Of a stretch of DNA of 15,530 nt, positions 7,219 through 14,206 are shown one piece after another. The stretch is from CAYSNP01 sp964432485 (GTDB lineage: Bacteria > Bacillota > Clostridia > Christensenellales > DTU072), in the NCBI GenBank assembly GCA_964432485.1, contig CAYSNP010000042.1, forward strand, positions 1-15,530. Direction: 5' to 3'. Numbering within the stretch: the first letter of the stretch is position 1; the number at the start of each line of letters is the position of its first letter. The position numbers and the translations under genes are program-made. Below the pieces are notes generated by a model. It saw only the letters and a program-made list of their open reading frames with translations. It did no database searches and had not been told where the DNA came from.

Positions 7219-7806
7219 ATGAGAAAAAGCGAAATTAGCAGAAAGACAACGGAAACTGAAACTTTTGTAGCAATCAACCTGGACGGAACAGGCGAACGCT
7301 CAATTGATTCCAAGATTGGATTCTTCAATCATATGCTGGAGCTATTTGCCGCACATGGCAACTTTGACCTAACTGTGATATGCTCCGGCGATTTGGTGGT
7401 AGACTATCATCACTCGGTAGAAGATATGGGCATAGCTATCGGCAAATGCATTTATAATGCGCTGGGCAACAAGTCGGGCATTACCCGTTATGGCAATAAA
7501 AGTCTACCAATGGATGAGGCACTTACCCGGGTAGATATTGATATTTCCGGCAGAGGGCTGTTGGTTTACAATGTCCCACCTTTGACCGAAGGCGGCAAAA
7601 TTGGTGAGTTTGATTGCCAATTGGTGGAGGAGTTTTTAAGAGCTCTTGCTATGAATGCGGGTATTACTCTGCATGTCAATTATGTCTATGGCACGAACTT
7701 TCATCATATTGCGGAAAGCATTATCAAAGGATTTTCCAGAGCACTTGCAGAAGCGGTTAAGGTAAGCGGCAAAGGCATTCCTTCTTCTAAAGGGATAATT
7801 GATTAA
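7219..7806 (+). CDS. hisB: Imidazoleglycerol-phosphate dehydratase
   Basis: Dehydrates imidazoleglycerol phosphate to imidazoleacetol phosphate. The 195 residues form the dehydratase domain alone; the fused histidinol-phosphatase domain of the enterobacterial HisB is absent. Metal-binding histidine motifs are clear: FFNHMLELFAAHG (35-47), DYHHSVEDMG (62-71) with H64, H65 and E68, and FHHIAES (161-167). The protein ends in SSKGII, the usual C-terminal signature. It has a strong AAGGAGG ribosome site (7202-7208) inside hisD. In many his operons hisH follows hisB; here only 6 bases separate hisB from hisA, so hisH is missing at this place. Confidence 0.97.
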   Translation: MRKSEISRKTTETETFVAINLDGTGERSIDSKIGFFNHMLELFAAHGNFDLTVICSGDLVVDYHHSVEDMGIAIGKCIYNALGNKSGITRYGNKSLPMDEALTRVDIDISGRGLLVYNVPPLTEGGKIGEFDCQLVEEFLRALAMNAGITLHVNYVYGTNFHHIAESIIKGFSRALAEAVKVSGKGIPSSKGIID

Positions 7807-7812
7807 AAATAT

Positions 7813-8526
7813 ATGAAACTATTTCCCGCTATAGATATTCTGGATAAAGTAGCTGTAAGATTGCTTTATGGTAAAAGGGAGCAGCGCACCATTTACGGCG
7901 ATGCAGTAGAGCAGGCGCAAAAATGGACTAATCAGGGTGCGGAGTATATTCATATAGTTGACTTAAACGGTGCATTTGACCATTCTAATGTCAATAAGGA
8001 TATTCTTGTACGCATTCGCAACAGCACTAAAGCTATTTTGCAGCTGGGCGGAGGATTGCGCACCTTGCAAGATATTCAATATGCTATTGAGCATTTGGGT
8101 TACGATAGAATTGTATTAGGCAGCGCTTGCGTGCAAAATCCAAAGCTAGTGGAACAGACTTGCGCTCTTTACGGCAATAAAATAGTTGCAGGTCTTGACG
8201 CTCTGGACGGCAAGCTAAAGATAAAGGGCTGGGCGCAAGATACGCTGCTTTCTCCTCAGCAAGTAGCATTAAAGCTAAAAGAGTATGGAATAAGCGATAT
8301 AGTTTATACGGATATTGGCAGAGACGGGGCACTTGTGGGCGCAAATGTAGCGGCGTGCAAGTTGCTGCAAGAGCAAACGGGCATGAATATTATAGCCTCC
8401 GGCGGCATAAAAGGATATAGCGATATAGTCCAGTTAAAAGACGCAGGTATTTATGGCGCAATCATTGGCAAAGCATTGTACGAAGGTAAGATAGAGTTAA
8501 CAAAGGCATTGGAATTATGCAAATAA
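7813..8526 (+). CDS. hisA: Phosphoribosylformimino-AICAR-phosphate isomerase HisA
   Basis: A (beta/alpha)8-barrel isomerase that converts ProFAR to PRFAR. The 237-residue protein shows FPAIDI with the catalytic D8, VDLNGAF (49-55), LGGGLR (78-83), AGLDALDG with the second catalytic D129, YTDIGRDG, ASGGI and GAIIGKALYEGK. The two aspartates and half-barrel symmetry separate it from HisF by sequence. No convincing ribosome site lies close to the ATG, so its translation probably relies on ribosomes finishing hisB 6 bases upstream. It overlaps hisF by 10 bases. Confidence 0.96.
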   Translation: MKLFPAIDILDKVAVRLLYGKREQRTIYGDAVEQAQKWTNQGAEYIHIVDLNGAFDHSNVNKDILVRIRNSTKAILQLGGGLRTLQDIQYAIEHLGYDRIVLGSACVQNPKLVEQTCALYGNKIVAGLDALDGKLKIKGWAQDTLLSPQQVALKLKEYGISDIVYTDIGRDGALVGANVAACKLLQEQTGMNIIASGGIKGYSDIVQLKDAGIYGAIIGKALYEGKIELTKALELCK

Positions 8527-9272
8527 AAAGAATTATCCCTTGCTTAGACATTTATAATGGCAGAGTAGTTAAGGGCGTGCAATTTAAGGATTTGGTTGAT
8601 GCAGGCGATCCGATAGAGATAGCCGAAAAGTATAATCAATTAAAGGCGGACGAAATAGTTTTTTTAGATATTTCTGCTACCAATGAAGGCAGAAGCTCAC
8701 TTTTAGAGGTTATTAAAGATGCCGCAAAAGAGGTTAGCATACATTTGATAATAGGCGGCGGGATAGGGACGCTTTTACAATTTGAAAATGCGATTAAAGC
8801 AGGGGCAAGCAAGGTTGCAATCAATACCGCTGCTGTAAAGAATCCTAAACTTATTTCAGAAGCGGCGCAGCAGTTTGGCACAAAAAGAGTAGTTGCCGCC
8901 ATAGATATAAAAAAGGTTGGCGTTGACTATAAGGTTTTTATAAACGGAGGCAACACTAATACTGGGCTGGATGCAATAGCGTGGGCACAAGAGGTAGAAA
9001 AGCTGGGAGCAGGAGAGATTTTGCTTACTTCTATGGATTGCGACGGCACGAAAAAGGGATATGATATTGATATTACCTCTAAAGTTAGCGACAGCGTCAA
9101 GATACCTGTTATTGCTTCGGGCGGAGCGGGCAGTATGCAGCATTTTTTAGAAGTGTTTACTGTGGGCAAGGCAAGTGCGGCGCTGGCGGCTAGTTTATTT
9201 CATTTTAACAAAGTGGATATAGTTGAGTTAAAAAAATATCTTGCCGCAAACGGTATTAAAGTGAATTTATAA
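8517..9272 (+). CDS. hisF: Imidazole glycerol phosphate synthase cyclase subunit HisF
   Basis: Cyclises PRFAR with ammonia to imidazoleglycerol phosphate and AICAR. In known organisms the ammonia is supplied by the glutaminase subunit HisH, docked at the bottom of the barrel. The 251-residue sequence aligns without gaps over much of its length to Thermotoga maritima HisF as I recall it: catalytic D11 and D130, the ammonia-channel gate residues R5, E46, K99 and E167, and D176 are all present. The motif RGADKV of many HisF proteins reads AGASKV here, so D98, reported to contact HisH, is a serine. No hisH gene is in the operon. The ribosome site is weak and the gene overlaps hisA by 10 bases. 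The retained gate residues suggest HisH exists elsewhere in the genome. Confidence 0.97.
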   Translation: MQIKRIIPCLDIYNGRVVKGVQFKDLVDAGDPIEIAEKYNQLKADEIVFLDISATNEGRSSLLEVIKDAAKEVSIHLIIGGGIGTLLQFENAIKAGASKVAINTAAVKNPKLISEAAQQFGTKRVVAAIDIKKVGVDYKVFINGGNTNTGLDAIAWAQEVEKLGAGEILLTSMDCDGTKKGYDIDITSKVSDSVKIPVIASGGAGSMQHFLEVFTVGKASAALAASLFHFNKVDIVELKKYLAANGIKVNL

Positions 9273-9282
9273 AGGAGTTAAT

Positions 9283-9954
9283 ATGGAGTATAACTTAAAG
9301 TTTGATGCCAACGGTCTAATTCCGGCTATTGCGCAAGATGTATATTCGGGGCGCATACTTATGCAGGCATATATGGATAAAGAGGCACTGGAGCAAACCT
9401 TGGCAACCGGCTATATGCATTACTTTTCCCGCTCTAGGCAAAAGCTATGGAAAAAAGGCGAAACCAGCGGCCATACTCAGCGGTTGATTTGCGCACTGGC
9501 GGACTGCGACGGAGACAGCTTATTATTTAAGGTAGAGCAGGTAGGCCCTGCTTGCCATACGGGCAGCCTTACTTGCTTTTACCGCGCTTTATACGGAGAG
9601 GATGTAACCGATGCTAAGATTCTAGGCGATTTGATGGCAACAATTAAAGATAGAAAGGTGCATCCCGTAGAAGGCAGTTACACCAATTATTTATATGACA
9701 AAGGTTTAGACAAAATCTTAAAAAAACTTTCGGAAGAATGTGCGGAAGTAGTTATTGCCGCAAAAAATGGTGACAAAAGTCCGCTAATTATGGAACTGTG
9801 CGATATGGTCTATCATATTATGGTGCTAATGAGCAATGAAGGCATAGAAATAAATGATATATATGCCGAGCTTGCCCGCAGAGAAGGCAGAGTGCCGGAC
9901 AAGAAATATTCTGCAAGCGGCATTGCTGACAGGCCGGATTTAAGCAAGAAATAA
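9283..9954 (+). CDS. hisIE: Bifunctional phosphoribosyl-AMP cyclohydrolase / phosphoribosyl-ATP pyrophosphatase HisIE
   Basis: A fused enzyme for steps two and three of histidine synthesis. The HisI domain (about 1-105) has SRSRQKLWKKGETSGHTQ (49-66), the DCDGD metal motif (74-78: D74, D76, D78 for magnesium, C75 for zinc) and C91 and C98, completing the zinc site in GPACHTGSLTCF. The HisE domain (about 112-223) has the MazG-like helices with E151, E152, E155, E171 and D174, and ends in REGRVPDKKY. Length, 223 residues, is typical of the fusion. It has an AAAGGAG ribosome site directly after the hisF stop and is the last gene of the operon. The 137 bases after it hold only a weak hairpin and the tRNA promoter. 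Confidence 0.97.
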   Translation: MEYNLKFDANGLIPAIAQDVYSGRILMQAYMDKEALEQTLATGYMHYFSRSRQKLWKKGETSGHTQRLICALADCDGDSLLFKVEQVGPACHTGSLTCFYRALYGEDVTDAKILGDLMATIKDRKVHPVEGSYTNYLYDKGLDKILKKLSEECAEVVIAAKNGDKSPLIMELCDMVYHIMVLMSNEGIEINDIYAELARREGRVPDKKYSASGIADRPDLSKK

Positions 9955-10006
9955 GCAAGTAAGATGCTGGGCAATATAATAAAAAACTCTGCTTACCAAA
10001 TCATAA

Positions 10007-10032
10007 AAGTGCGTTAACCGCTTGATTTTTTT
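10007..10032 (+). terminator. Possible weak his-operon terminator overlapping the tRNA promoter
   Basis: A short bulged hairpin (AA, GT bulge, GCG at 10007-10013 against CGCTT at 10019-10023, loop TTAAC) is followed by a run of seven T (10026-10032). The stem is short, so efficiency is doubtful. The run of T also lies at the -35 box and spacer of the tRNA promoter. Confidence 0.3.
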
Positions 10033-10050
10033 ATTGATATTTGTTATATT
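10022..10050 (+). promoter_or_regulatory. Sigma-A-type promoter of the tRNA operon
   Basis: TTGATT (10022-10027), 17 bases, TATATT (10045-10050), about 42 bases before the first tRNA. The -35 hexamer is the same as in the his promoter. Confidence 0.65.
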
Positions 10051-10091
10051 GTATAAGCTAAAGGCATCCGCTCTTCTGTTGTCGGCAATAA

Positions 10092-10166
10092 GCGGGAATG
10101 GCTCAACGGTAGAGCGTCGCCTTCCCAAGGCGAATGTTGCGAGTTCGAATCTCGTTTCCCGCTCCA
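10092..10166 (+). tRNA. tRNA-Gly, anticodon CCC
   Basis: Complete cloverleaf: acceptor GCGGGAA / TTCCCGC, D arm GCTC...GAGC, anticodon stem TCGCC / GGCGA with loop TTCCCAA (anticodon CCC, reads GGG), T arm GCGAG-TTCGAAT-CTCGT with one G-T pair, discriminator T and an encoded CCA. First gene of the three-tRNA operon. Confidence 0.97.
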
Positions 10167-10169
10167 TAT

Positions 10170-10244
<75 letters not shown>

Positions 10245-10248
10245 AAAT

Positions 10249-10337
10249 GCCGTTGTGGCGGAACAGGCAGACGCAAGGGACTTAAAATCCCTCGATTTTC
10301 AAAGATCGTATCGGTTCAAGTCCGATCAACGGCACCA
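10249..10337 (+). tRNA. tRNA-Leu, anticodon UAA
   Basis: Acceptor GCCGTTG / CAACGGC, anticodon stem AGGGA / TCCCT with loop CTTAAAA (anticodon TAA, reads UUA), a long class II variable arm (CGAT / ATCG) as expected for leucine, T arm ATCGG-TTCAAGT-CCGAT, discriminator A and encoded CCA. Last tRNA of the operon and the boundary before the accessory genes. Confidence 0.97.
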
Positions 10338-10349
10338 ATCACTAAAAGT

Positions 10350-10404
10350 GGTAAGATTTTAAGCGATTTCCTAGCAAAAACAGCAAAAATCTTGCCTTTT
10401 TTTT
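10350..10404 (+). terminator. Intrinsic terminator of the tRNA operon
   Basis: GGTAAGATTTT (10350-10360) pairs with AAAATCTTGCC (10386-10396) over 11 pairs with one T-G wobble, around a 25-base loop, and is followed at once by eight T (10397-10404). Confidence 0.8.
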
Positions 10405-10451
10405 AGTCACAAATAAGTCGTAAATAATATTTTTTGATTTATGGCACAATC

Positions 10452-10480
10452 TTGCTATCCCTGTTTTAATGAGGTATAAT
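10452..10480 (+). promoter_or_regulatory. Sigma-A-type promoter of the RhuM-family gene
   Basis: TTGCTA (10452-10457), 17 bases, perfect TATAAT (10475-10480). The leader to the start codon at 10569 would be about 80 bases and holds an AAAGGAG ribosome site (10551-10557). No other feature was seen in the 164 bases between the terminator and the gene. Confidence 0.7.
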
Positions 10481-10568
10481 TATATTTGCAGAATCTATAG
10501 AAAAACAAGCATTACAAAAGTTATTCCTCACTCTTACTTCCTAACTAAACAAAGGAGCTAGAAAAGTT

Positions 10569-11591
10569 ATGGATAAGACCAAAGTAATATTATACACCTC
10601 AAACGAAGGCGATGTTAAAGTTAATGTTATCTTAGATAAAGAAAATTTTTGGCTAACTCAAAAAGGCATGGCAGAGTTGTTTGATGTTCAAGTGCCAGCA
10701 ATTAGTAAGCACCTAAAAAACATATTTGAGTCAGGAGAGCTTGATGAGTCTATGGTTATTTCCTTTTTGGAAACAACCACTAAGCATGGTGCAATACAGG
10801 ATAAGACACAAACCCAAACGACTATGTTTTACAACCTTGATGCGATCATTGCGGTAGGATATAGAGTTAACTCAAAAAAAGCAACTCAGTTTAGAATATG
10901 GGCGACAAAAACCTTAAAAGAATTTATAATAAAAGGCTTTGTACTTGATGATGAAAGACTTAAGCAAGGTACTAACATTTTAGGTGTAGATTACTTTAGA
11001 GAACTATTAGAGCGAGTGCGCTCAATAAGAGCAAGCGAAAGGCGAATTTGGCAACAAATAACTGATATATTTGCCGAGTGTAGTATAGATTATGATAAGA
11101 GCTCTGAAGTAACACAAAATTTTTATTCAACAGTTCAAAATAAATTTCATTACGCAATCACTAATCAAACAGCAGCAGAAATAATTTACTCAAGTGCTGA
11201 TAGTAAAAAAGAAAATATGGGGCTTACCACATGGAAGCATGCACCAAATGGTAGAGTGCTTAAGTCTGATGCATCCATAGCAAAGAACTACCTATTAGAG
11301 AAAGAAATAAAAAGGTTAGAGAGGACAGTATCCGGATATTTTGATTACATTGAAGATTTGATAGAAAGGGAGAACACTTTTACAATGGCAGAATTTGCAG
11401 AAAGTGTCAATGAGTTTTTATCTTTCAGAAAGTATCAGATTCTACAAGATCATGGCAAAATATCTGCATTAGCTGCAAAAGAAAAAGCAGAAAAAGAGTA
11501 TATGAAGTTCAACAAAACACAAAAAATAGAGTCAGATTTTGATAAAAGGATTAAGCAACTAACTGATAGTATTAAGAGTAAGGAGCTATGA
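10569..11591 (+). CDS. RhuM-family protein
   Basis: A 340-residue cytoplasmic protein with no signal peptide or membrane segment, matching the RhuM family (named from a Salmonella pathogenicity-island gene; COG3943 and Virulence_RhuM). Recognisable segments are NFWLTQKGMAELFDVQVPAISKHLKNI (27-53), which looks like a winged-helix or helix-turn-helix DNA-binding stretch, then FYNLDAIIAVGYRVNSKKATQFRIWATKTLKEFIIKGFVLDDERL, the family's hallmark region, and a charged, probably coiled-coil C-terminus (about 235-340). The molecular function of RhuM proteins is not established. They are scattered, horizontally transferred, and often near mobile or defence genes. It stands alone here, just after a tRNA cluster, with its own promoter, and looks more AT-rich than the his genes. 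Family call firm; role unknown. Confidence 0.9.
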   Translation: MDKTKVILYTSNEGDVKVNVILDKENFWLTQKGMAELFDVQVPAISKHLKNIFESGELDESMVISFLETTTKHGAIQDKTQTQTTMFYNLDAIIAVGYRVNSKKATQFRIWATKTLKEFIIKGFVLDDERLKQGTNILGVDYFRELLERVRSIRASERRIWQQITDIFAECSIDYDKSSEVTQNFYSTVQNKFHYAITNQTAAEIIYSSADSKKENMGLTTWKHAPNGRVLKSDASIAKNYLLEKEIKRLERTVSGYFDYIEDLIERENTFTMAEFAESVNEFLSFRKYQILQDHGKISALAAKEKAEKEYMKFNKTQKIESDFDKRIKQLTDSIKSKEL

Positions 11592-11643
11592 GTTTTGGCG
11601 CATTATACTTATTGGCTGGATAAGCGTAGACAATTAGCAAATC

Positions 11644-11671
11644 TTGATTTTTTTTATAAGTAATGTATAAT
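11644..11671 (+). promoter_or_regulatory. Probable promoter of the LRR lipoprotein gene
   Basis: TTGATT (11644-11649), 16 bases, perfect TATAAT (11666-11671), then an AGGAG ribosome site at 11693-11697 and ATG at 11703. No terminator was recognised between the RhuM gene and this promoter. Confidence 0.65.
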
Positions 11672-11702
11672 TAATTTTATAGTATAAAAATTAGGAGAGT
11701 TT

Positions 11703-14111
11703 ATGAAAGCAAAATATGTTTTAGCAATAGTGTTATTAACCTTATTGAGCACCATTTTTTTAACGGCATGCAACGATGTAGTAGATAATCCAAACTATAC
11801 CATTACTTTTGATACAAATGAGGGTACTTCCATAGAGCCTATTACCAAAAAAGCGGGCGAAAGCATTCAAGCTCCCACACCTCCCACCAAGGAAGGGTAT
11901 GTTTTTGCTGGATGGTATCTAGATAATAATACTTTTGAACAAGAGTTTACTTTTGATGTAATGCCCGCAGAAAATATTACCCTCTATGCTAAATGGATAC
12001 AAGATCCTCTACACTTAAGCCTAAGCGAGCTCTGGAATGCTAGAAGCGAGATTTTTTATCAAATTTGGAACGATATGATTGAAGATGATGAATTTGATAT
12101 TATTTCGAAAGAGGAAGATGAGGGTAGTATTTTAAGAACGCTCCAATTATTGTCAAGCAAGGAAGTCCCCGAAGGTTTGTTTCTCAATAGGGAGAAACCT
12201 TTAGCTCTTACGATTGACGGTTTAAGTGATAACGATATAGGTAATAACAGTAGGCTTTATGTTGTTTTAAGAGTGCTTTTTAGCACAGATTTAGAAATTA
12301 AATATGTAAGATGTGGCAGTTCTAACCATATTGCATTGAACCTTTATTCTTTAAGCTCAATATTAGAAAATAGCGCAAAGTTAATAGGTGATGCTTGGTA
12401 CACACTTGATGAAACCGAATTAATTCGTTATGTTGGCGATAGTGAACATTTTGAAGTGCCTTCAACAGTAAATAAAATAAACTACTATGCATTTGCATTA
12501 AATGATAATCTTACCAGTATAGTTATTCCAGATACCGTAACAAGTATAGGGCCGGCTGCATTTAAAGGCTGTACTAGTTTAGCTAACTTAACTATTCCTG
12601 ACAGCGTGACAAGTATAGGACCGTATGCATTTGAAGGTTGTGACGGCTTAACTAATTTAATTATTCCTAACAGTATAATAAGTATAAGTGATTATGCGTT
12701 TGCTAATTGTGAAAGTCTAGCCAATATAGATATACTTGATGGCGTAACATTACTAGGTAATCAGGCATTTGCTAATTGTAAGAATTTAGTCAGCATAGTT
12801 ATCCCTAACAGCGTAACAAGTATAGGGGCATACGCATTTAGTGGCTGCGCAAGTCTTACCAGCATAATTATCCCTGTTAGCGTAACAAGCATGGGGTTAA
12901 AAGTATTTGAAGGCTGCAATGACCTTACTATTTATACTGAGCTACTTAGCAAACCAAGAGGTTGGGACGATGATTGGAACCCTGACGATTGCGAAATAGT
13001 TTGGAGCTATGGTCTACAAAACGTCACTTATTATTTTGTAACCAATGGTGGGACATCTATTGACCCCTTAGTGGCAACAGTGTTGCCCGTAGCCCCTACA
13101 ACTACAAAAGAGGGATGGTATTTTGCAGGTTGGTATGATAATCAAGAGTGTACAGGTGCAAAAATAACTTTCCCTTACGCAAATCAAAAAAAGACAACCT
13201 TATACGCCAAATGGGTGCAAGAGCCACTTAACGCAAGCCTTAGTGAGCTTTGGAGTGTTAGAAGTGATATGTTTTTCCAAATTTGGGATGGTATGATTGA
13301 AGAAGATGAACTAGCGGTTATTTCAAAAGAGGAAGACTCGCAGGGCATTCTCGAAATGTTCGAATCAATATTTGAAATGGAAATAACTGAAGGCTTATGT
13401 ATAGAATTCGGCATAGTCCGACTTTTAGCATTTACGGATGATGGAATGCTAAGCGATGATGACATTGACGATATAAATCAAATGATAAATGAAGTTTTCG
13501 GTGCGGTACCAGGAATAGATGTAAGAGCAAAATATGCTAGGTGCGGTAATTCAAATCATATTGCATTAAATGACTTTTCTATTAACTCAATATTAGAAAA
13601 TGATGTTAAACTAGCTGGCGATGCTTGGTACACAAATGATGAAACGGAATTAATTCGTTATGTTGGCAATAATGAGCATTTTGAAGTGCCTTCTGCAGTA
13701 ACTAAAATTAATCATTCTTCATTTGCCGATTGTGAGAGTCTAACTAGTATAATTATAGGAGACAATGTAACAAGTATAGGATGGAGTGCATTTGCGGGTT
13801 GCACCGGCCTAGACAGTGTAAGTATACCAGATAGCGTAACAAGCATAGAGTTTGGCGCATTTAGGGATTGCACCAGTTTAACTAATATATCTATTCCTAA
13901 TAGTATAACAAGTATAGGACAAATGGCATTTATGGGTTGTAGTAGCCTTACTCGCATAGTTATCCCTGGTAGTGTAACAAGCATAGGTGGCTATGCATTT
14001 GCCGGTTGCAGTAAAATCACTATTTATGCTGAGGCGTCTAGCAAACCAAGCGGATGGGCTGATGACTGGGCTGACGCTCCTATTGTGCATTGGGGTTATA
14101 CAGGTGACTGA
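11703..14111 (+). CDS. Lipoprotein with duplicated B-repeat and BspA-type leucine-rich repeats
   Basis: An 802-residue secreted lipoprotein. A signal peptide ends in the lipobox LTAC with lipid-accepting C23. Two long units follow. Unit A (about 32-437) has an InlB-type B-repeat (32-98, with EGYVFAGWY and LYAKW), an unrecognised acidic domain (about 101-245), seven 23-residue BspA-type repeats of the pattern IPxSVTSIGxxAFxGCxSLTxI (251-411), and a tryptophan-rich cap (SKPRGWDDDW...W). Unit B (about 441-799) repeats the plan: B-repeat to 504, unknown domain 507-655, five repeats (661-775), cap SKPSGWADDW. There is no LPxTG or C-terminal membrane anchor, so it is probably held on the outer face of the membrane. 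Such proteins are common in gut and oral anaerobes and often serve in adhesion or sugar/protein binding; the ligand here is unknown. Confidence 0.9.
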   Translation: MKAKYVLAIVLLTLLSTIFLTACNDVVDNPNYTITFDTNEGTSIEPITKKAGESIQAPTPPTKEGYVFAGWYLDNNTFEQEFTFDVMPAENITLYAKWIQDPLHLSLSELWNARSEIFYQIWNDMIEDDEFDIISKEEDEGSILRTLQLLSSKEVPEGLFLNREKPLALTIDGLSDNDIGNNSRLYVVLRVLFSTDLEIKYVRCGSSNHIALNLYSLSSILENSAKLIGDAWYTLDETELIRYVGDSEHFEVPSTVNKINYYAFALNDNLTSIVIPDTVTSIGPAAFKGCTSLANLTIPDSVTSIGPYAFEGCDGLTNLIIPNSIISISDYAFANCESLANIDILDGVTLLGNQAFANCKNLVSIVIPNSVTSIGAYAFSGCASLTSIIIPVSVTSMGLKVFEGCNDLTIYTELLSKPRGWDDDWNPDDCEIVWSYGLQNVTYYFVTNGGTSIDPLVATVLPVAPTTTKEGWYFAGWYDNQECTGAKITFPYANQKKTTLYAKWVQEPLNASLSELWSVRSDMFFQIWDGMIEEDELAVISKEEDSQGILEMFESIFEMEITEGLCIEFGIVRLLAFTDDGMLSDDDIDDINQMINEVFGAVPGIDVRAKYARCGNSNHIALNDFSINSILENDVKLAGDAWYTNDETELIRYVGNNEHFEVPSAVTKINHSSFADCESLTSIIIGDNVTSIGWSAFAGCTGLDSVSIPDSVTSIEFGAFRDCTSLTNISIPNSITSIGQMAFMGCSSLTRIVIPGSVTSIGGYAFAGCSKITIYAEASSKPSGWADDWADAPIVHWGYTGD
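12453..12935 (+). repeat. Seven 69-base repeats encoding LRR array A
   Basis: Seven in-frame units of 69 bases (23 residues) within the lipoprotein gene. A recurring core such as GTAACAAGTATAGG appears in several units, with synonymous drift between copies. These are coding repeats. Confidence 0.9.
13683..14027 (+). repeat. Five 69-base repeats encoding LRR array B
   Basis: Five in-frame 69-base units, the counterpart of array A in the second half of the same gene. The segment just before the array is nearly identical at DNA level to the one before array A, at an offset of 1230 bases (around 12390-12467 and 13620-13697). Confidence 0.9.
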
Positions 14112-14148
14112 TATTTGCGACATATAAACGTAAGATTTTTGGTTAATA

Positions 14149-14154
14149 TATAAT
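14149..14154 (+). promoter_or_regulatory. Possible -10 box upstream of the second lipoprotein gene
   Basis: A perfect TATAAT lies 53 bases before the ATG at 14207, but no good -35 box was found at 16-18 bases spacing. The gene may instead be co-transcribed with the upstream lipoprotein gene, since no terminator is visible in the 95-base gap. Confidence 0.35.
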
Positions 14155-14206
14155 GCAAAAGAAAATATTAAAGCAAATATTATATAGACAGATAAGGAGT
14201 TTTATT

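Noticed and set aside
10338..10568. A second copy of the tRNA-Leu 3' end as an attachment site.
   Set aside because: No repeat of the tRNA-Leu T arm or acceptor sequence was found here or further right in the window.
12453..14027. Regularly spaced similar sequences as a CRISPR-like array.
   Set aside because: Spacing is exactly 69 bases, in frame, imperfect, and encodes 23-residue BspA-type leucine-rich repeats within one long gene.
13712..14123. Minus-strand open frames opposite the LRR array.
   Set aside because: They are by-products of the periodic repeat codons on the plus strand, with no ribosome site or recognisable protein features.
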